A stretch of DNA of 64,000 bases from Minicystis rosea (lineage in GTDB: Bacteria > Myxococcota_A > Polyangia > Polyangiales > Polyangiaceae). This document shows positions 17,080-26,343 of the stretch, piece by piece (position 1 is the stretch's first letter; each line of letters begins with the position of its first letter). The stretch spans positions 15,577,501 to 15,641,500 of the forward strand of contig CP016211.1 in assembly GCA_001931535.1 (NCBI GenBank), read 5' to 3'. A program made the translations under genes and the position numbers. Under the pieces are notes generated by a model that worked only from the letters and a program-made list of their open reading frames with translations, was not told where the DNA came from and ran no database searches.

Positions 17080-17583
17080 TCAGCGCGCGTTGGTGGCCGG
17101 GGACGCCATCCCGTTGAGCACCACGCGGAGCGCGATCAGCGCCTGCCGGTCGGAGGTCGCCGAGTAGGCGTCGTTGAGGTACGCCTGCGCGGCCTCGAGC
17201 TCGTCGGCCTCGCCGAACTGCACGGCGTTGCCGTACCAATAGATGGCGTCGATGAGCGCCGACGACTCGGCCGAGCCGTCGAGCGAGGCCTTCAGCGTGT
17301 CGAGGAGCGCCGACACGCTCGCGTCGCCGCCGGTGTTGGCGATGTCCGACAGCACGCGCGGGAGCACGGTGACCGAGTGTTGACTGCAGCCGTCCATCGA
17401 CCCGCAGAAGGGCATCCCGTTGCTGCAACAGCCACACTCCATGCCGTTGGTGGTGGTGCATGCACCGAGCTCACACGAAGCCGCGCACTCGGGGCGCTCG
17501 GCCTTGGCCTCCGGCGTGACCGCCACTGTCGCCGCCGCACCGAACACCACCGCGAACGCGAGCTTCATCCAACGCATGTTCAT
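17080..17583 (-). CDS. Secreted protein with short Cys-rich N-terminal region, 167 aa
   Basis: The N-terminus MRWMKLAFAVVFGAAATVAV with an AKA cleavage motif near residue 27 is a Sec signal peptide. The mature N-terminus has eight cysteines in about 40 residues (ECAASCELGACTTTNGMECG...). The rest (about 90 residues) is helical (ALLDTLKASLDGSAESSALI, AAQAYLNDAYSATSDRQAL). A purine-rich ribosome site precedes the ATG. No family recognised; probably periplasmic or secreted. Confidence 0.65.
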   Translation of the reverse strand: MNMRWMKLAFAVVFGAAATVAVTPEAKAERPECAASCELGACTTTNGMECGCCSNGMPFCGSMDGCSQHSVTVLPRVLSDIANTGGDASVSALLDTLKASLDGSAESSALIDAIYWYGNAVQFGEADELEAAQAYLNDAYSATSDRQALIALRVVLNGMASPATNAR

Positions 17584-18186
17584 GGAACACTCCTTCTCGT
17601 GGGCCTCGTGAGCTCGCCTATCGACGAGCCAATCGCCATACCCGCTCCCGCCCCGAGGACATCACATCTCCGGTCCCGGAACATGGTCTGTCACCTCCAT
17701 GGACCAGCGCCCGGACGACGAGATTCGGCGGCTTTGCGCCTCATCGTCCTCACGAGCGCGGAGGAGGTGCAACGTCACTTGGGGCGACGAGCGTAGAGGC
17801 GACTCTATGCAGCGTCGCCTCACCCGTCAATTCCGTTTTTTGTGTTTCACAAAGGCGCGCGCAGAAGGGGATCCCTCATGGGGGCACGAGCTCATGACAG
17901 GGGGCACGCCGGACCATTGGCGGCTTCCGCCGCACGCGCTTCAAAGGCACGTAGAAGACGCAGCTGACAGCGTACCTCGTAGGCGCGGCCTACAACCTCT
18001 TGCGGATCGCGAAGCTTTTGATGGCCCAGGAGGCGACGGCGTGAGCCCCTCCCTGAGGGCGGCGCGCGCCAGCGCGCCAACCGATTTGGGAGGGGCCGGC
18101 CGCGCGCAGGCGCGCAGCGCCGAGCACGGACGGGGGTGGGCAGCTGCTTCCCTCGTCGTCCGAACAACGAGTTGCTCACCACCCTG
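17584..18186. other. 603-bp gap holding a transposase relic
   Basis: Apart from the transposase C-terminal relic listed separately (17922-18044), nothing coding is supported in this gap between the secreted-protein gene and the hypothetical gene ending at 18187. Confidence 0.4.
17922..18044 (+). pseudogene. IS5/IS1182-type transposase, C-terminal relic with in-frame stop
   Basis: The forward frame reads GFRRTRFKGT, a TAG stop at 17952, then KTQLTAYLVGAAYNLLRIAK and LLMAQEATA before the natural stop. The AAYNLLRIAKL helix is typical of the extreme C-terminus of IS5/IS1182-group DDE transposases, where the stop position is normally occupied by an amino acid. Only about 40 codons survive. No terminal repeat was located. 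Confidence 0.5.
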
Positions 18187-19164
18187 CTAGGCTCGCACGC
18201 GAGCTGCGAGGCGCGCGTACGACTCCGGCGGCAGCGCCTGCTTCGCGGTGGCCAGGAAGCGTCTCCGATCCGGGAAGTGGAGCCAGCGCAAGTCGTCCCA
18301 GTCTCCGTGGCGGAACACTTCGATGATCACCTGCTCGTAGACGCCGAGCGCTCTCGCATCCGCGATGAGCACCTTGGTGCTGCGCTCGTTGCCATCACTG
18401 CCTTTCGGCTTGGCCTGGTACCAGGCGATCGCGCGTCCCGCTTTCGCGACGTACTCCGGTCGCCAGTGCGCGCGGAGGCATGGCAACGCGAAGAACGCCA
18501 TCGGGAACCCCTTCGGGAGCTGGGTATCGAGCGCCTCGTCGAGGATCTCGTGCGCACGCGGCGCGGGGAGCTTGGCGATCGCGATTTGTAGCAGCGGGCT
18601 CACCCACGTCTCGAGCTGCAGGTACAGATGATAGTAGCCGTACATGTACGGGGTCTTCGCGAACCACCACGCAGCGGGATCGAACCGCAAGTACTCGTCG
18701 TACTCCTTCGGCCAGGAGACGTCGCGCGAGGCCTCGACCGCAAGCGCACCCACGATCGCCAACCGATACACGAAGCGCGCGTGCTTCGTGATCTGCTTGC
18801 TCGCGTGTGCCTCGACGAGGCGGGGCACGGCCTCGAGCCCCATGATGCTCAGACCGAAGGGCAGGATCGCGTTTTTCAGATCCACGCATGGATCGACCAC
18901 CGCGCGTGCCGCCGCCCATGCATCATCGGTCAGCGCGAACGGCAGCAACATCATGGCTTCGGGGCATCGCGGGATCCAAGACGCGAGCAACGCGCCTGCT
19001 TCGCTGCGTGTGCAAGAGGCCAGCGCGGGCTCTCGGCTCAAGAAGGTCTCGGACAGGCTCCTCGATACGGCCGTCGAGAACGACACCGGCTCGTCGCCGT
19101 ACGGATGACCCAGATACGGTAGCGGGAACGGCCGAAAGCTCGGCGGCGTGATCGTCGGTTCCAT
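18187..19164 (-). CDS. Hypothetical protein, 325 aa
   Basis: The ATG at 19164 (MEPTITPPSFRPFPLPYLG) is preferred; the open frame continues upstream only through an istB relic. A soluble, mixed alpha/beta protein with many aromatic residues: PAAWWFAKTPYMYGYYHLYLQLE near the middle, and DWDDLRWLHFPDRRRFLATAK near the end. No catalytic motif or family is recognised. It has no signal peptide. It stands alone, flanked on both sides by mobile-element relics. Confidence 0.6.
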   Translation of the reverse strand: MEPTITPPSFRPFPLPYLGHPYGDEPVSFSTAVSRSLSETFLSREPALASCTRSEAGALLASWIPRCPEAMMLLPFALTDDAWAAARAVVDPCVDLKNAILPFGLSIMGLEAVPRLVEAHASKQITKHARFVYRLAIVGALAVEASRDVSWPKEYDEYLRFDPAAWWFAKTPYMYGYYHLYLQLETWVSPLLQIAIAKLPAPRAHEILDEALDTQLPKGFPMAFFALPCLRAHWRPEYVAKAGRAIAWYQAKPKGSDGNERSTKVLIADARALGVYEQVIIEVFRHGDWDDLRWLHFPDRRRFLATAKQALPPESYARLAARVRA

Positions 19165-19407
19165 CAGGCGCAGTCTACAAGGCTCGTCTCCCGGCTCGCG
19201 ATGGGAGTGTCCGGCCTCTCGGCGCCGCCCCGGCTTCGCGGAGCGGTCCCTGCGGGACGAGGCGATCGATCCTCGCCGACATGCACGCCGCGCCCGGGAG
19301 GACGGTGTTCCATGGATCGAACGGCAAGCTCGTGGTCCGCACGAGTGACTCGCTCTCAGGCCGCCGACGCATGCTGTCGTGGCGCAGGACGGCGGATGGG
19401 CGTGTCC

Positions 19408-19485
19408 CGTCAGATTGCCAATCTCGTCCAGCACCCGAAGCGACGGTGCGGTGTGCTTGCGCCGTCCGCGCTCCAGGGAGGGCAT
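19408..19485 (-). pseudogene. IS21 istB helper ATPase, tiny relic around Walker B
   Basis: The minus strand reads RKHTAPSLRVLDEIGNL, similar to the LLVLDEIGYL Walker B region of IstB. The same stretch occurs, about 85 percent identical over roughly 48 bases, in the relic at 36181-36410, whose downstream part is clearly IstB. The link to IS21 rests on that comparison. Confidence 0.35.
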
Positions 19486-19547
19486 CCAGGCGCCGTGCGG
19501 CGATCCCCCCCGACCGACGGCGCGCTCGATGAGAGCAATCCGCGACG

Positions 19548-21389
19548 ATGCGGTTCTTCGTCACGGGCGCCACCGGCTTCATCGGAATCCACCTCTGCCG
19601 CCGGCTGCTCGCCGACGGGCACCAGGTCGTCGCGCTCGTCCGGAGCCCATCGAAGCTGCCGGCCGACGTGCGCGCCGGCGTGACGGTGCTCGAGGGCGAT
19701 CTCTCGCTCTTCGAGCGCCCCGACGTCGTGCTGCCCGAGGTCGACGTCGTCGTGCACCTCGCCGCGGTGATCGCCGGCAAGAACGAGCGCGACTACACGA
19801 CGATCAACCACGACGCCGTCGCGTCGCTGGTTCGCTGTCTGCTCCGCCAGAGCTTTCGCCCGCACCGGCTCCTCTTCGCGTCGTCGCTCGCGGCCTCCGG
19901 GCCCTCGACCCCCGGCGCGGTGGCCACCGAGGTCGACGCGCTCGCGCCGATCGACCCGTACGGCGATGCGAAAGCGCGCGCCGAGGCGCTGCTCCAGGCC
20001 CAGCCCTTCCCGACGACGTCGTTCCGCCCGCCGCTCGTCCTGGGGCCCGGCGACGGTGCCACGCTGACGCTCTACAAGATGGCGCGCTCCGGGGTCGCGC
20101 CGCTCCCGGCCCGGCAGCTTCTGAGTTGGATCGACGTCGACGACCTCGTCGACGCGCTCATCGAGCTCGCCCGCGACGCCTCGACCGAGCACCGCACGTA
20201 CTTCGTGACCAGCGACACGAGTGCCGGTCCCCCCGACCGCGTCGTAGACGGCCGGTCGGTCTCATGGTTGGGGGCTCCGCCGACATACCGGTCGCAGTTT
20301 CCCGTCCCGGAGTTTGGCGCGGCCAGCCGAGGCGGCTACGGGGACGCCGGAGGCGTCGGACGACGACGAGCGCAGAATGGTCGAGGCGACTTCCGGACCC
20401 CGTTTGCAGCGGCTATCCGCCCCGGGTTGGCACGCGCGCCGGCTCTCCGCGCGCGTCCTCGCGGCGTGCGCTACGCTCGCGCACGAGCCGCTATGCCCTC
20501 GTTCTCGCCCGCCAGCCACGACGCCGACCGCGCGATGCCGAGCCGGCTGCTCGCGACCAGCGTCGACGTGGGATGGACCTCGCTGCTGCTTGAGCACCGG
20601 CGCATCGAGGCCCCGGTGGAGTTCGAGACGTCACCCACGCCCGACCAGAAGCTCCTCGTGCTCACGCGCGGCGAGGCCGAGGTGCACGGCCGGCGCGCCG
20701 GGCGCTGCGCGAGCGCGGTGTACCGCGCCGGCTCCGCGGGCATGGGCGCGAGCGGGCAGACGTCCCGGCTCCGGCTGACGCCCCGCCGCCGCGCGCGGGT
20801 CGTCGAGACAGCGCACCTGTTCGTGCCCGTGGCGTTCTTCGACGAGGCCGCGGAGCACTACCGCGCGAGCGGCCGCGCGCACCGCGCGTTCGACCAGTGC
20901 TTGACGGTCTTCCACGACCCGGCCGTCGCGCAGGCAACCGCCTCGCTGCTCGAGGCCATGAGGGCCGGCGCGCCCGACCTGTACGGCGAGTCGGTGGCGT
21001 GCTGGCTCGCGACGCACCTGCTCTCGACGCATACGTCGTGGCCCGCCAGCCCGCAGCCGCTCGCGCTCGCGTCCGACACGCGCATCTCCCGCGCGCTCGA
21101 GCTCATGAGCGCGCGCTTCGCTGAGCCGCTCTCGCTCGACCGGCTGGCGCGCGAGGCGGGGATGAGCAAATTCCACTTCGTGCGGAGCTTCCGGGCCACC
21201 ACGGGCTCGTCACCGCACGACCACCTCGTCCAGCTGCGGCTCGAGGCGGCGCGCCGGATGCTCGTCTCGACCGACCTCACCGTCGCAGAGGTCGCGTTCG
21301 CCTGCGGCTACGGCAGCGCGGCGCACTTCGGCAGCGCGTTCCTCCGCCGGTACGGCACGTCGCCGCGACAGTACCGCCTGCGGCGATGA
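19548..21389 (+). CDS. Chimeric reading frame: NAD-dependent epimerase (SDR) part plus AraC-family regulator
   Basis: Residues 1-230 are an extended SDR: Rossmann motif TGATGFIG (residues 6-13), DVVVHLAAVIAG, and YGDAKA for the catalytic Tyr/Lys. The substrate-binding C-terminal third of such enzymes is missing. Residues about 230-315 are low-complexity Arg/Ala-rich sequence without fold. From the Met at about residue 316 (codon 20492) a complete AraC-type regulator follows: a cupin-like sensor region, then two helix-turn-helix motifs (LDRLAREAGMSKFHFVRSF and VAEVAFACGYGSAAHFGSAF). The regulator probably has its own start near 20492 or 20534 and controls the oxidoreductase gene downstream. 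The SDR half looks like a truncated gene that happens to stay in frame. Confidence 0.7.
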   Translation: MRFFVTGATGFIGIHLCRRLLADGHQVVALVRSPSKLPADVRAGVTVLEGDLSLFERPDVVLPEVDVVVHLAAVIAGKNERDYTTINHDAVASLVRCLLRQSFRPHRLLFASSLAASGPSTPGAVATEVDALAPIDPYGDAKARAEALLQAQPFPTTSFRPPLVLGPGDGATLTLYKMARSGVAPLPARQLLSWIDVDDLVDALIELARDASTEHRTYFVTSDTSAGPPDRVVDGRSVSWLGAPPTYRSQFPVPEFGAASRGGYGDAGGVGRRRAQNGRGDFRTPFAAAIRPGLARAPALRARPRGVRYARARAAMPSFSPASHDADRAMPSRLLATSVDVGWTSLLLEHRRIEAPVEFETSPTPDQKLLVLTRGEAEVHGRRAGRCASAVYRAGSAGMGASGQTSRLRLTPRRRARVVETAHLFVPVAFFDEAAEHYRASGRAHRAFDQCLTVFHDPAVAQATASLLEAMRAGAPDLYGESVACWLATHLLSTHTSWPASPQPLALASDTRISRALELMSARFAEPLSLDRLAREAGMSKFHFVRSFRATTGSSPHDHLVQLRLEAARRMLVSTDLTVAEVAFACGYGSAAHFGSAFLRRYGTSPRQYRLRR

Positions 21390-21496
21390 GCCGTCCCCCG
21401 GCGCGCGTCATCGGGATCTTGCCGAGGACCATCGCGTCCTTGCGCTTCGCGCAGCGCGCCGTTGTCGCGTGCACGGCGGCGCCCTAACCGAGGCGC

Positions 21497-22246
21497 ATGA
21501 AGATCGGCATCATTGGAGCAGGCAACATCGGCAGCGTCCTCGCGGCGAAGCTCGTCGCGCTCGGTCACACCGTCGCGATCTCCAACTCGCGCGGCCCGTC
21601 GTCGCTCCGCGAGGTCGCGGTCCGCACGGGCGCGCGCGCCGCGACGGTGGACGACGCGGTGCACGACGCCGAGCTCGTCGTCGTCGCGATCCCCGAGAAG
21701 AGCGTGCCGCATCTGCCGCGCGGACTCTTGCAGAACATCCCACCGGACGCCGTCGTGGTCGACACGGGCAACTACTACCCCTCCCTGCGCGACGGCGTGA
21801 TCGACGCGATCGAGCGCGGCGCGACCGAGAGCGAATGGGTCGCGGCGCAGCTCGGGCGCCCGGTCGTGAAGGCGTTCAACAACATCTTCGCGCGCAGCCT
21901 CGCCGAGCGCGGTCGTCCCCGCGGCGACGCCGCGCGGGTCGCGCTGCCGATCGCCGGAGACGACGCGCGCGCCCGACAGGTCGTGCTGGCGCTCGTCGAT
22001 GCGCTCGGCTTCGACGGAGTCGACGCCGGCCCGCTCGCCGAGTCCTGGCGGCAGCAGCCTGGCACGCCGGTCTACTGCACCGACCTCGACGCCGCCGGCG
22101 TACGCCGCGCCCTTTCGGCGGCCGACCGCGCGAAGACGCCTGCGCTGCGCGACGCCCGGATCGCCCAGCTGCTCGCGCTGCCGCCCGACAAGCAGCCTGA
22201 CGGGCTCGCCGTGTTTGCTCGGCGGTTGTCGGGCGTGGGCGAGTGA
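21497..22246 (+). CDS. F420/NADP-type oxidoreductase, 249 aa
   Basis: The N-terminus MKIGIIGAGNIGSVLAAKL is a dinucleotide-binding Rossmann motif (GxGxxG). Then VAISNSRGP replaces the acidic residue and suggests NADP preference, and VKAFNNIFARSL matches the conserved helix of NADPH-dependent F420 reductase-like proteins. Length fits the family. These proteins transfer hydride between NADP and a cofactor or small substrate; the real acceptor is unknown here. It lies 107 bp downstream of the AraC-type regulator on the same strand, a common pairing that suggests local control. Confidence 0.75.
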   Translation: MKIGIIGAGNIGSVLAAKLVALGHTVAISNSRGPSSLREVAVRTGARAATVDDAVHDAELVVVAIPEKSVPHLPRGLLQNIPPDAVVVDTGNYYPSLRDGVIDAIERGATESEWVAAQLGRPVVKAFNNIFARSLAERGRPRGDAARVALPIAGDDARARQVVLALVDALGFDGVDAGPLAESWRQQPGTPVYCTDLDAAGVRRALSAADRAKTPALRDARIAQLLALPPDKQPDGLAVFARRLSGVGE

Positions 22247-22381
22247 CGCACGGACAGCATGGGCCGTTGTGGACGTGCTGACGCCGATGCGGATCAGGAA
22301 CCCCACGGCCAGTATGTCCGCCAACGAAGCGGCCGACCACCACCACAGCGGGCCGCGGTCGACCAGGTCCTTTCGTATCGA

Positions 22382-22990
22382 TCACGCCGCGGCGGACTTG
22401 GCGGACTTGGTCGGCACCGCGTCGCCGTGGATCTCCCAAGGCCGGACGAGGATCTGTCGCTGGTCCGCGGAGAGCTGCGCCAACGTGCGCGTCCAGTACT
22501 TGGGCGAGAGGTCGAGCATCCGCGTGACGGGCCAGTGTGGGGCGAGGCGCAGGACCTGCTCGAGGTAATCCTGCGGGTTGAGGCTGTGGAGCGAGCACGA
22601 CGCGATCAAGGAGCGAAAGGTCGTGCACCAAGCGAGGCCGGTCTCGTTGGCGAACCACTGCCAGTTGTGCCGTCCGAGCACCAGGTTTCTGAGGGCTCCT
22701 TCGGAGATGTTGTTGTCGAGGCGGAGGCGCCCGTCTTCGAGGAAGCGGTGCAAGGCCTCGCGCTGGTTGTCGTAGTAACCGATGGCGGTGTCGAGCGGCC
22801 CGCGGGGATCGGCGCGACCACGGTGGGCCTCGATCCAGCGATCGAACATCGCGAGCACGGGGCGGGCGCGCTGAGCGCGCACCTCTGTGCGGGTGGGCAT
22901 GGGGATGTCACGGCACTCGCGCTCCACCGTGAAGAGCTCGCGGATGATCGCGAGCGCCTCCATCGAAGGGGCGCGATCGGTCTCGAGGGC
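22382..22990 (-). pseudogene. IS66-family transposase, C-terminal part only
   Basis: The last about 200 residues match IS66 TnpC: EALAIIRELFTVERECRD, then DTAIGYYDNQREALHRFLED and GRLRLDNNISEGALRNLV, then FRSLIASCSLHSLNPQDYL. The N-terminal helix-turn-helix, zinc-binding and first catalytic parts are missing. Further upstream (22991-23420) the frame stays open but contains no IS66 sequence in that frame. The protein is therefore truncated. This is a different IS66 subgroup from the copy at the left edge of the window (DNNISEGALRN against DNNPAERALRG). Confidence 0.7.
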
Positions 22991-23480
22991 GCGCCCCGCC
23001 ACCCCCATTCGCAGCTCCGCCGCCGCCCGGCTCGACCTTCGTCCCGCACCCGCCACCCCCAAGCACCCTCGCCAGCACGAGGCCCACGCCACACGCATCA
23101 CGAGCCCATTGTGCTCCGACAATGGGGAGACGCCCTCTACGAAGGACATCTCTTCGTCTTTCTCGGCCGCCGACTCGACCGCAGCAGGATCCTTTTCTTC
23201 TGATCGTGGTGGCCTGGTGCTTGACGATGAGCACTTCGAGCGTGGATTTCGCGGCCCTCCCAACCCAGCCTGAATAAGAGCATCGTTGCCGGCTTCAGTG
23301 GTTTGATTGCGCCGCCGTCCCTCGTCGGGCGTGCTCTTTCGAGCCCGGCGGCCGCGCCACCGAGCCCAGGGCCTCTCCGCGGCGACGCCATGACACTCGT
23401 CGCTGTCATTCCCCGTCATCGGGCGTCATGGTTCGAGGGACGCCTTCGCGCTTACGGTGACTCCACATCAGGAGTCCACC
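22991..23480. other. 490-bp gap before the Cry-like gene
   Basis: No gene supported. Short minus-strand segments (around 23137-23230) may be frame-disrupted IS66 remains. The last 80 bases should hold the promoter of the toxin-like gene. A CAGGAGTCC ribosome site precedes the ATG at 23481. Confidence 0.35.
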
Positions 23481-25688
23481 ATGAGCACTTCCGAACAAGA
23501 GATCCGCGACCAGATCGAACGAGCCCGCCAGGTTTCACACATCGACATCGATGAGAACGACCTGCTGTCGGCCGAAAAGCTGTTGCTCGAAACCGCCGCC
23601 AGTCACATCCCCTTCGTGGGCGGTCTGATTTCAGGTCTCATCGGGCTCCTCTGGCCAGGCGCCGATACGACCCAAGACACCTGGAACCGCATCAAGGCGA
23701 ACGTCGAGGCCCTCATCAACGAGGCCATCGACAAAGCCATCTGGGACCAAGCCATGGCCCAGGTCGCCGCGGCGCACAACGTGGTGAATGAATTCCGCAA
23801 CGCCGCAGATGCGAACGTTTCGCCGGACAATCTCCGGGAACGATACCTCGCCGCGTCGGCCGTGTTCGACGCCCTCGTCCCGCTCTTCCAGCACCCCTCC
23901 ATGGAGTTCAGGCTGCTACCGCTGTTCTGCCAGGCGGCGACGCTGCAGCTCTCCCTGCTGAGCGACGGAGCGGCGCACGGCGCGACTCGCATGGGAATGA
24001 ATGACACGGATCATGCCTACGAGGTGAGCCGGCTGAACAGGTGGATCCTGACCTACCGGAGTTACGTCGTGAGCACCTATACCAGTGAGATGGCTGCGAG
24101 GTCGGTGAACATCCAGGACTGGGGCACGGGCAGATATTATCCGATGACGGTGTTCAGCCCGTATCAAGCCATCAGGATCCAATACCGCAAGGCCTGCCTC
24201 GACTTGGCGCTCTCCTGGATGCAGCTCTATTACGTCGACCCATCGAAGGTATACGGCACATGGAACGGGACGCTGCTTCCGATCGCGAACCTGGGCATCC
24301 CCATCTCCCCTCAGTACGTCATTCTCACGACCGCGTCGGGGACGCTGGAGACCGGCTGGACCTTGGGCGAGGCCAACATCCCGTTCAACGAGCTGTTCGT
24401 TACTTATGATGTGCAGAAGGAGATGGTGATCACGGCTCAGGTGACGACGAAGGGGGATGGGGCCCGCCTCAAATTTCTGGGTCTCGACAATCGAGTCGTG
24501 AGCAAGAACAGGCCCGATGCCGGTGATTGCGACAAGAACTTCTGGTTCGGCGTCGATACCAACGCGGACGGGCGCAGCCCGCCCTTCGGCTTTTCGCGTG
24601 TCGTCTACGGCGACAATCCCGTGACCCACGTCTCCATGGAGGTCTACGCCGACGTCATCAGCACGATGAGGTTCACGCTCAAGGACGGGAGCATCCTCGG
24701 CACCGCGAACGACTTCGGCGGAGCGACGCTGCCGGACGACAAGTCCACGTGGAACTGGGGATACGGGGGCAACGCCGTGCTCGTCTACTTCAAGGGGACC
24801 TGGAGCAGCTACTACGCGTGCATCGGCTGCCTCGTCGGAGCGACCGTGCCTCTGGGCGCGTACACGGCCATGTTGAAGGGGCAATGCAGGAAGGTCGATC
24901 GGGAGACGGCCATGTTCTCTCCTCCACCCGAGGCCTTCAGGCCGGAATCGCTCGGAGCACGGGTCATCGACGATGAAGGCTTTGCTCACGCAAGCGGGGG
25001 CACCACCTACCATTGCACTTCGACCGTCGAGCTGGGGCGACTCAGGGTGGCGTGGGGTGTCTGGTCCTTCGAGCCGGTGCTGTCGTTCGATAGCAGCGCT
25101 TCCGTGAAAAATGGCAGGGACGTCGATTTCGGCGCGCGCAGGTTCGCCATCGATCACCTCGCCTCGAACCAGGTTCTGACGGCGGAGATGCTGGGCGGCG
25201 GAGCGCTCGCCGAGTACCCGTTCCCGTTCAACCTCGACTCCCGAGGGTGCGCCTCCGACGCGTGGATCATCGAGCCGCACGCCTCGGGAACGTACCGGAT
25301 CATCTCCAAGCAGACGCACCGCGCCTTGACGCTGGTCACGGGCCCGGCGGATGCGAGCGGCGCTCCCGGAGCGGGTTGCATCCTCTCGCCCATCGACGAG
25401 GTGGATCCACACCAGGCGTGGAGGCTCGAGGAGGTCACCGACAAGAAGGCGTCGAAGCTCGTCAGCCATGATGGGAAATGGGTCCTGGCGCTCGACGCCC
25501 GCGAGAAGAAGGTCACCGTTCATCCGAACGATTCCCTCACGCCCCCCGACCAGATCTGGAGATGCACGCCGCGCGACAGCTTCCATGAAGAGTGGCCCGT
25601 GGAGGTGCTGCGTACGCTGAGCGACGGTTTCATCGAGCGACTGCCCGAGCCCGCGCGCGCCGTCGTCCGGCAGCGCCTCGGCCGATGA
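23481..25688 (+). CDS. Delta-endotoxin (Cry)-like protein with C-terminal beta-trefoil, 735 aa
   Basis: The ATG at 23481 has a good ribosome site. Residues about 30-265 resemble the Cry N-terminal helical pore domain: SHIPFVGGLISGLIGLLWPG, the amphipathic helix VEALINEAIDKAIWDQAMA, the helix LLPLFCQAATLQLSLLSDGA (Cry proteins have LLPVYAQAANLHLLLLRD here), and a closing RKACLDLALSWMQLYYVDPS. Residues about 290-560 are beta-rich and unassigned. Residues about 580-710 look like a ricin-type beta-trefoil, with QAWRL and DQIWRC as QxW-like repeats. There is no signal peptide, as in Cry proteins. Likely a pore-forming protein that binds glycans on target cells; target and activity are inferred. 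Confidence 0.7.
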   Translation: MSTSEQEIRDQIERARQVSHIDIDENDLLSAEKLLLETAASHIPFVGGLISGLIGLLWPGADTTQDTWNRIKANVEALINEAIDKAIWDQAMAQVAAAHNVVNEFRNAADANVSPDNLRERYLAASAVFDALVPLFQHPSMEFRLLPLFCQAATLQLSLLSDGAAHGATRMGMNDTDHAYEVSRLNRWILTYRSYVVSTYTSEMAARSVNIQDWGTGRYYPMTVFSPYQAIRIQYRKACLDLALSWMQLYYVDPSKVYGTWNGTLLPIANLGIPISPQYVILTTASGTLETGWTLGEANIPFNELFVTYDVQKEMVITAQVTTKGDGARLKFLGLDNRVVSKNRPDAGDCDKNFWFGVDTNADGRSPPFGFSRVVYGDNPVTHVSMEVYADVISTMRFTLKDGSILGTANDFGGATLPDDKSTWNWGYGGNAVLVYFKGTWSSYYACIGCLVGATVPLGAYTAMLKGQCRKVDRETAMFSPPPEAFRPESLGARVIDDEGFAHASGGTTYHCTSTVELGRLRVAWGVWSFEPVLSFDSSASVKNGRDVDFGARRFAIDHLASNQVLTAEMLGGGALAEYPFPFNLDSRGCASDAWIIEPHASGTYRIISKQTHRALTLVTGPADASGAPGAGCILSPIDEVDPHQAWRLEEVTDKKASKLVSHDGKWVLALDAREKKVTVHPNDSLTPPDQIWRCTPRDSFHEEWPVEVLRTLSDGFIERLPEPARAVVRQRLGR

Positions 25689-25693
25689 GAACG

Positions 25694-25709
25694 GGGGGCG
25701 CGAGCCCCC
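25694..25709 (+). terminator. Terminator-like hairpin after the Cry-like gene
   Basis: A perfect six-base stem GGGGGC/GCCCCC encloses the loop GCGA, beginning 5 bp after the stop codon. Only a weak pyrimidine tract (TCTCC) follows, so intrinsic termination is possible rather than certain. Confidence 0.4.
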
Positions 25710-25845
25710 TCTCCAACAGGTGGGCGAGCGCGGCGCTCCACCGCGACGCTCTCCCTACGCGAGCGCGGTGTTCACGGCGCCGTCCGCGCAGCGCGCGTCC
25801 GAGCGTTTGCTCACGCGGCGTGCGCGCGCGCTTCCCGGCGGGCGC

Positions 25846-26343
25846 TCACGGTTTCCCGAGGCTCACCGAGCCCCCGTAACACGTGGGGTCGCAATCGGGC
25901 CCGTTCGGCTGGGAGGGGGGGACCACCTTCTCGTCGGAGAGCAGCTCGGCGCCGTTCTTGTCGCGGACGGTGCCTTTGATCGTGTGGCCGCCCGCGGGCT
26001 CGCTGTTGCCGAGCGGGAAGGTGATGGTGACGGAGCCTCCCACCGTGGCGAGGCATTGCACGCCGGGAGCAGGCGGATCGAAGGTGCAGCACGCCGTCCC
26101 CTGCTCGCTGACGTCGCAGTCCGAGGCGTTCGTCTCGAGGTCCACGGTTGCCGTGACGCACTGATCATCGATGCAAGCCTCGATGGTCAGTGGCGAGGGG
26201 GTGTTGGGGCCCGTGAGGATGTTGGTGAAGCGGGCCTCGACGCGGTAGTCGCAGCCGACCGCCGAGCAGGCATACCCCACGAGGGAGCAGGACGTGGAGT
26301 GGACGGAGGATAATGCAACCAAAGCGAAAGCAAAGCGCGACAT
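25846..26343 (-). CDS. Lipoprotein, 165 aa, with beta-sandwich-like domain
   Basis: The signal peptide MSRFAFALVALSSVHSTSC is a lipobox with lipidated Cys19. The mature protein has ten or so cysteines (YACSAVGCDYRV, EACIDDQCV, DCDVSEQGTACCTF) and alternating beta-strand pattern (GSVTITFPLGNSEPAGGHTI, KGTVRDKNGAELL). No family is recognised. It lies convergent with the Cry-like toxin gene, 157 bp away. An exported structural or carbohydrate-linked role is possible but not shown. Confidence 0.65.
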   Translation of the reverse strand: MSRFAFALVALSSVHSTSCSLVGYACSAVGCDYRVEARFTNILTGPNTPSPLTIEACIDDQCVTATVDLETNASDCDVSEQGTACCTFDPPAPGVQCLATVGGSVTITFPLGNSEPAGGHTIKGTVRDKNGAELLSDEKVVPPSQPNGPDCDPTCYGGSVSLGKP

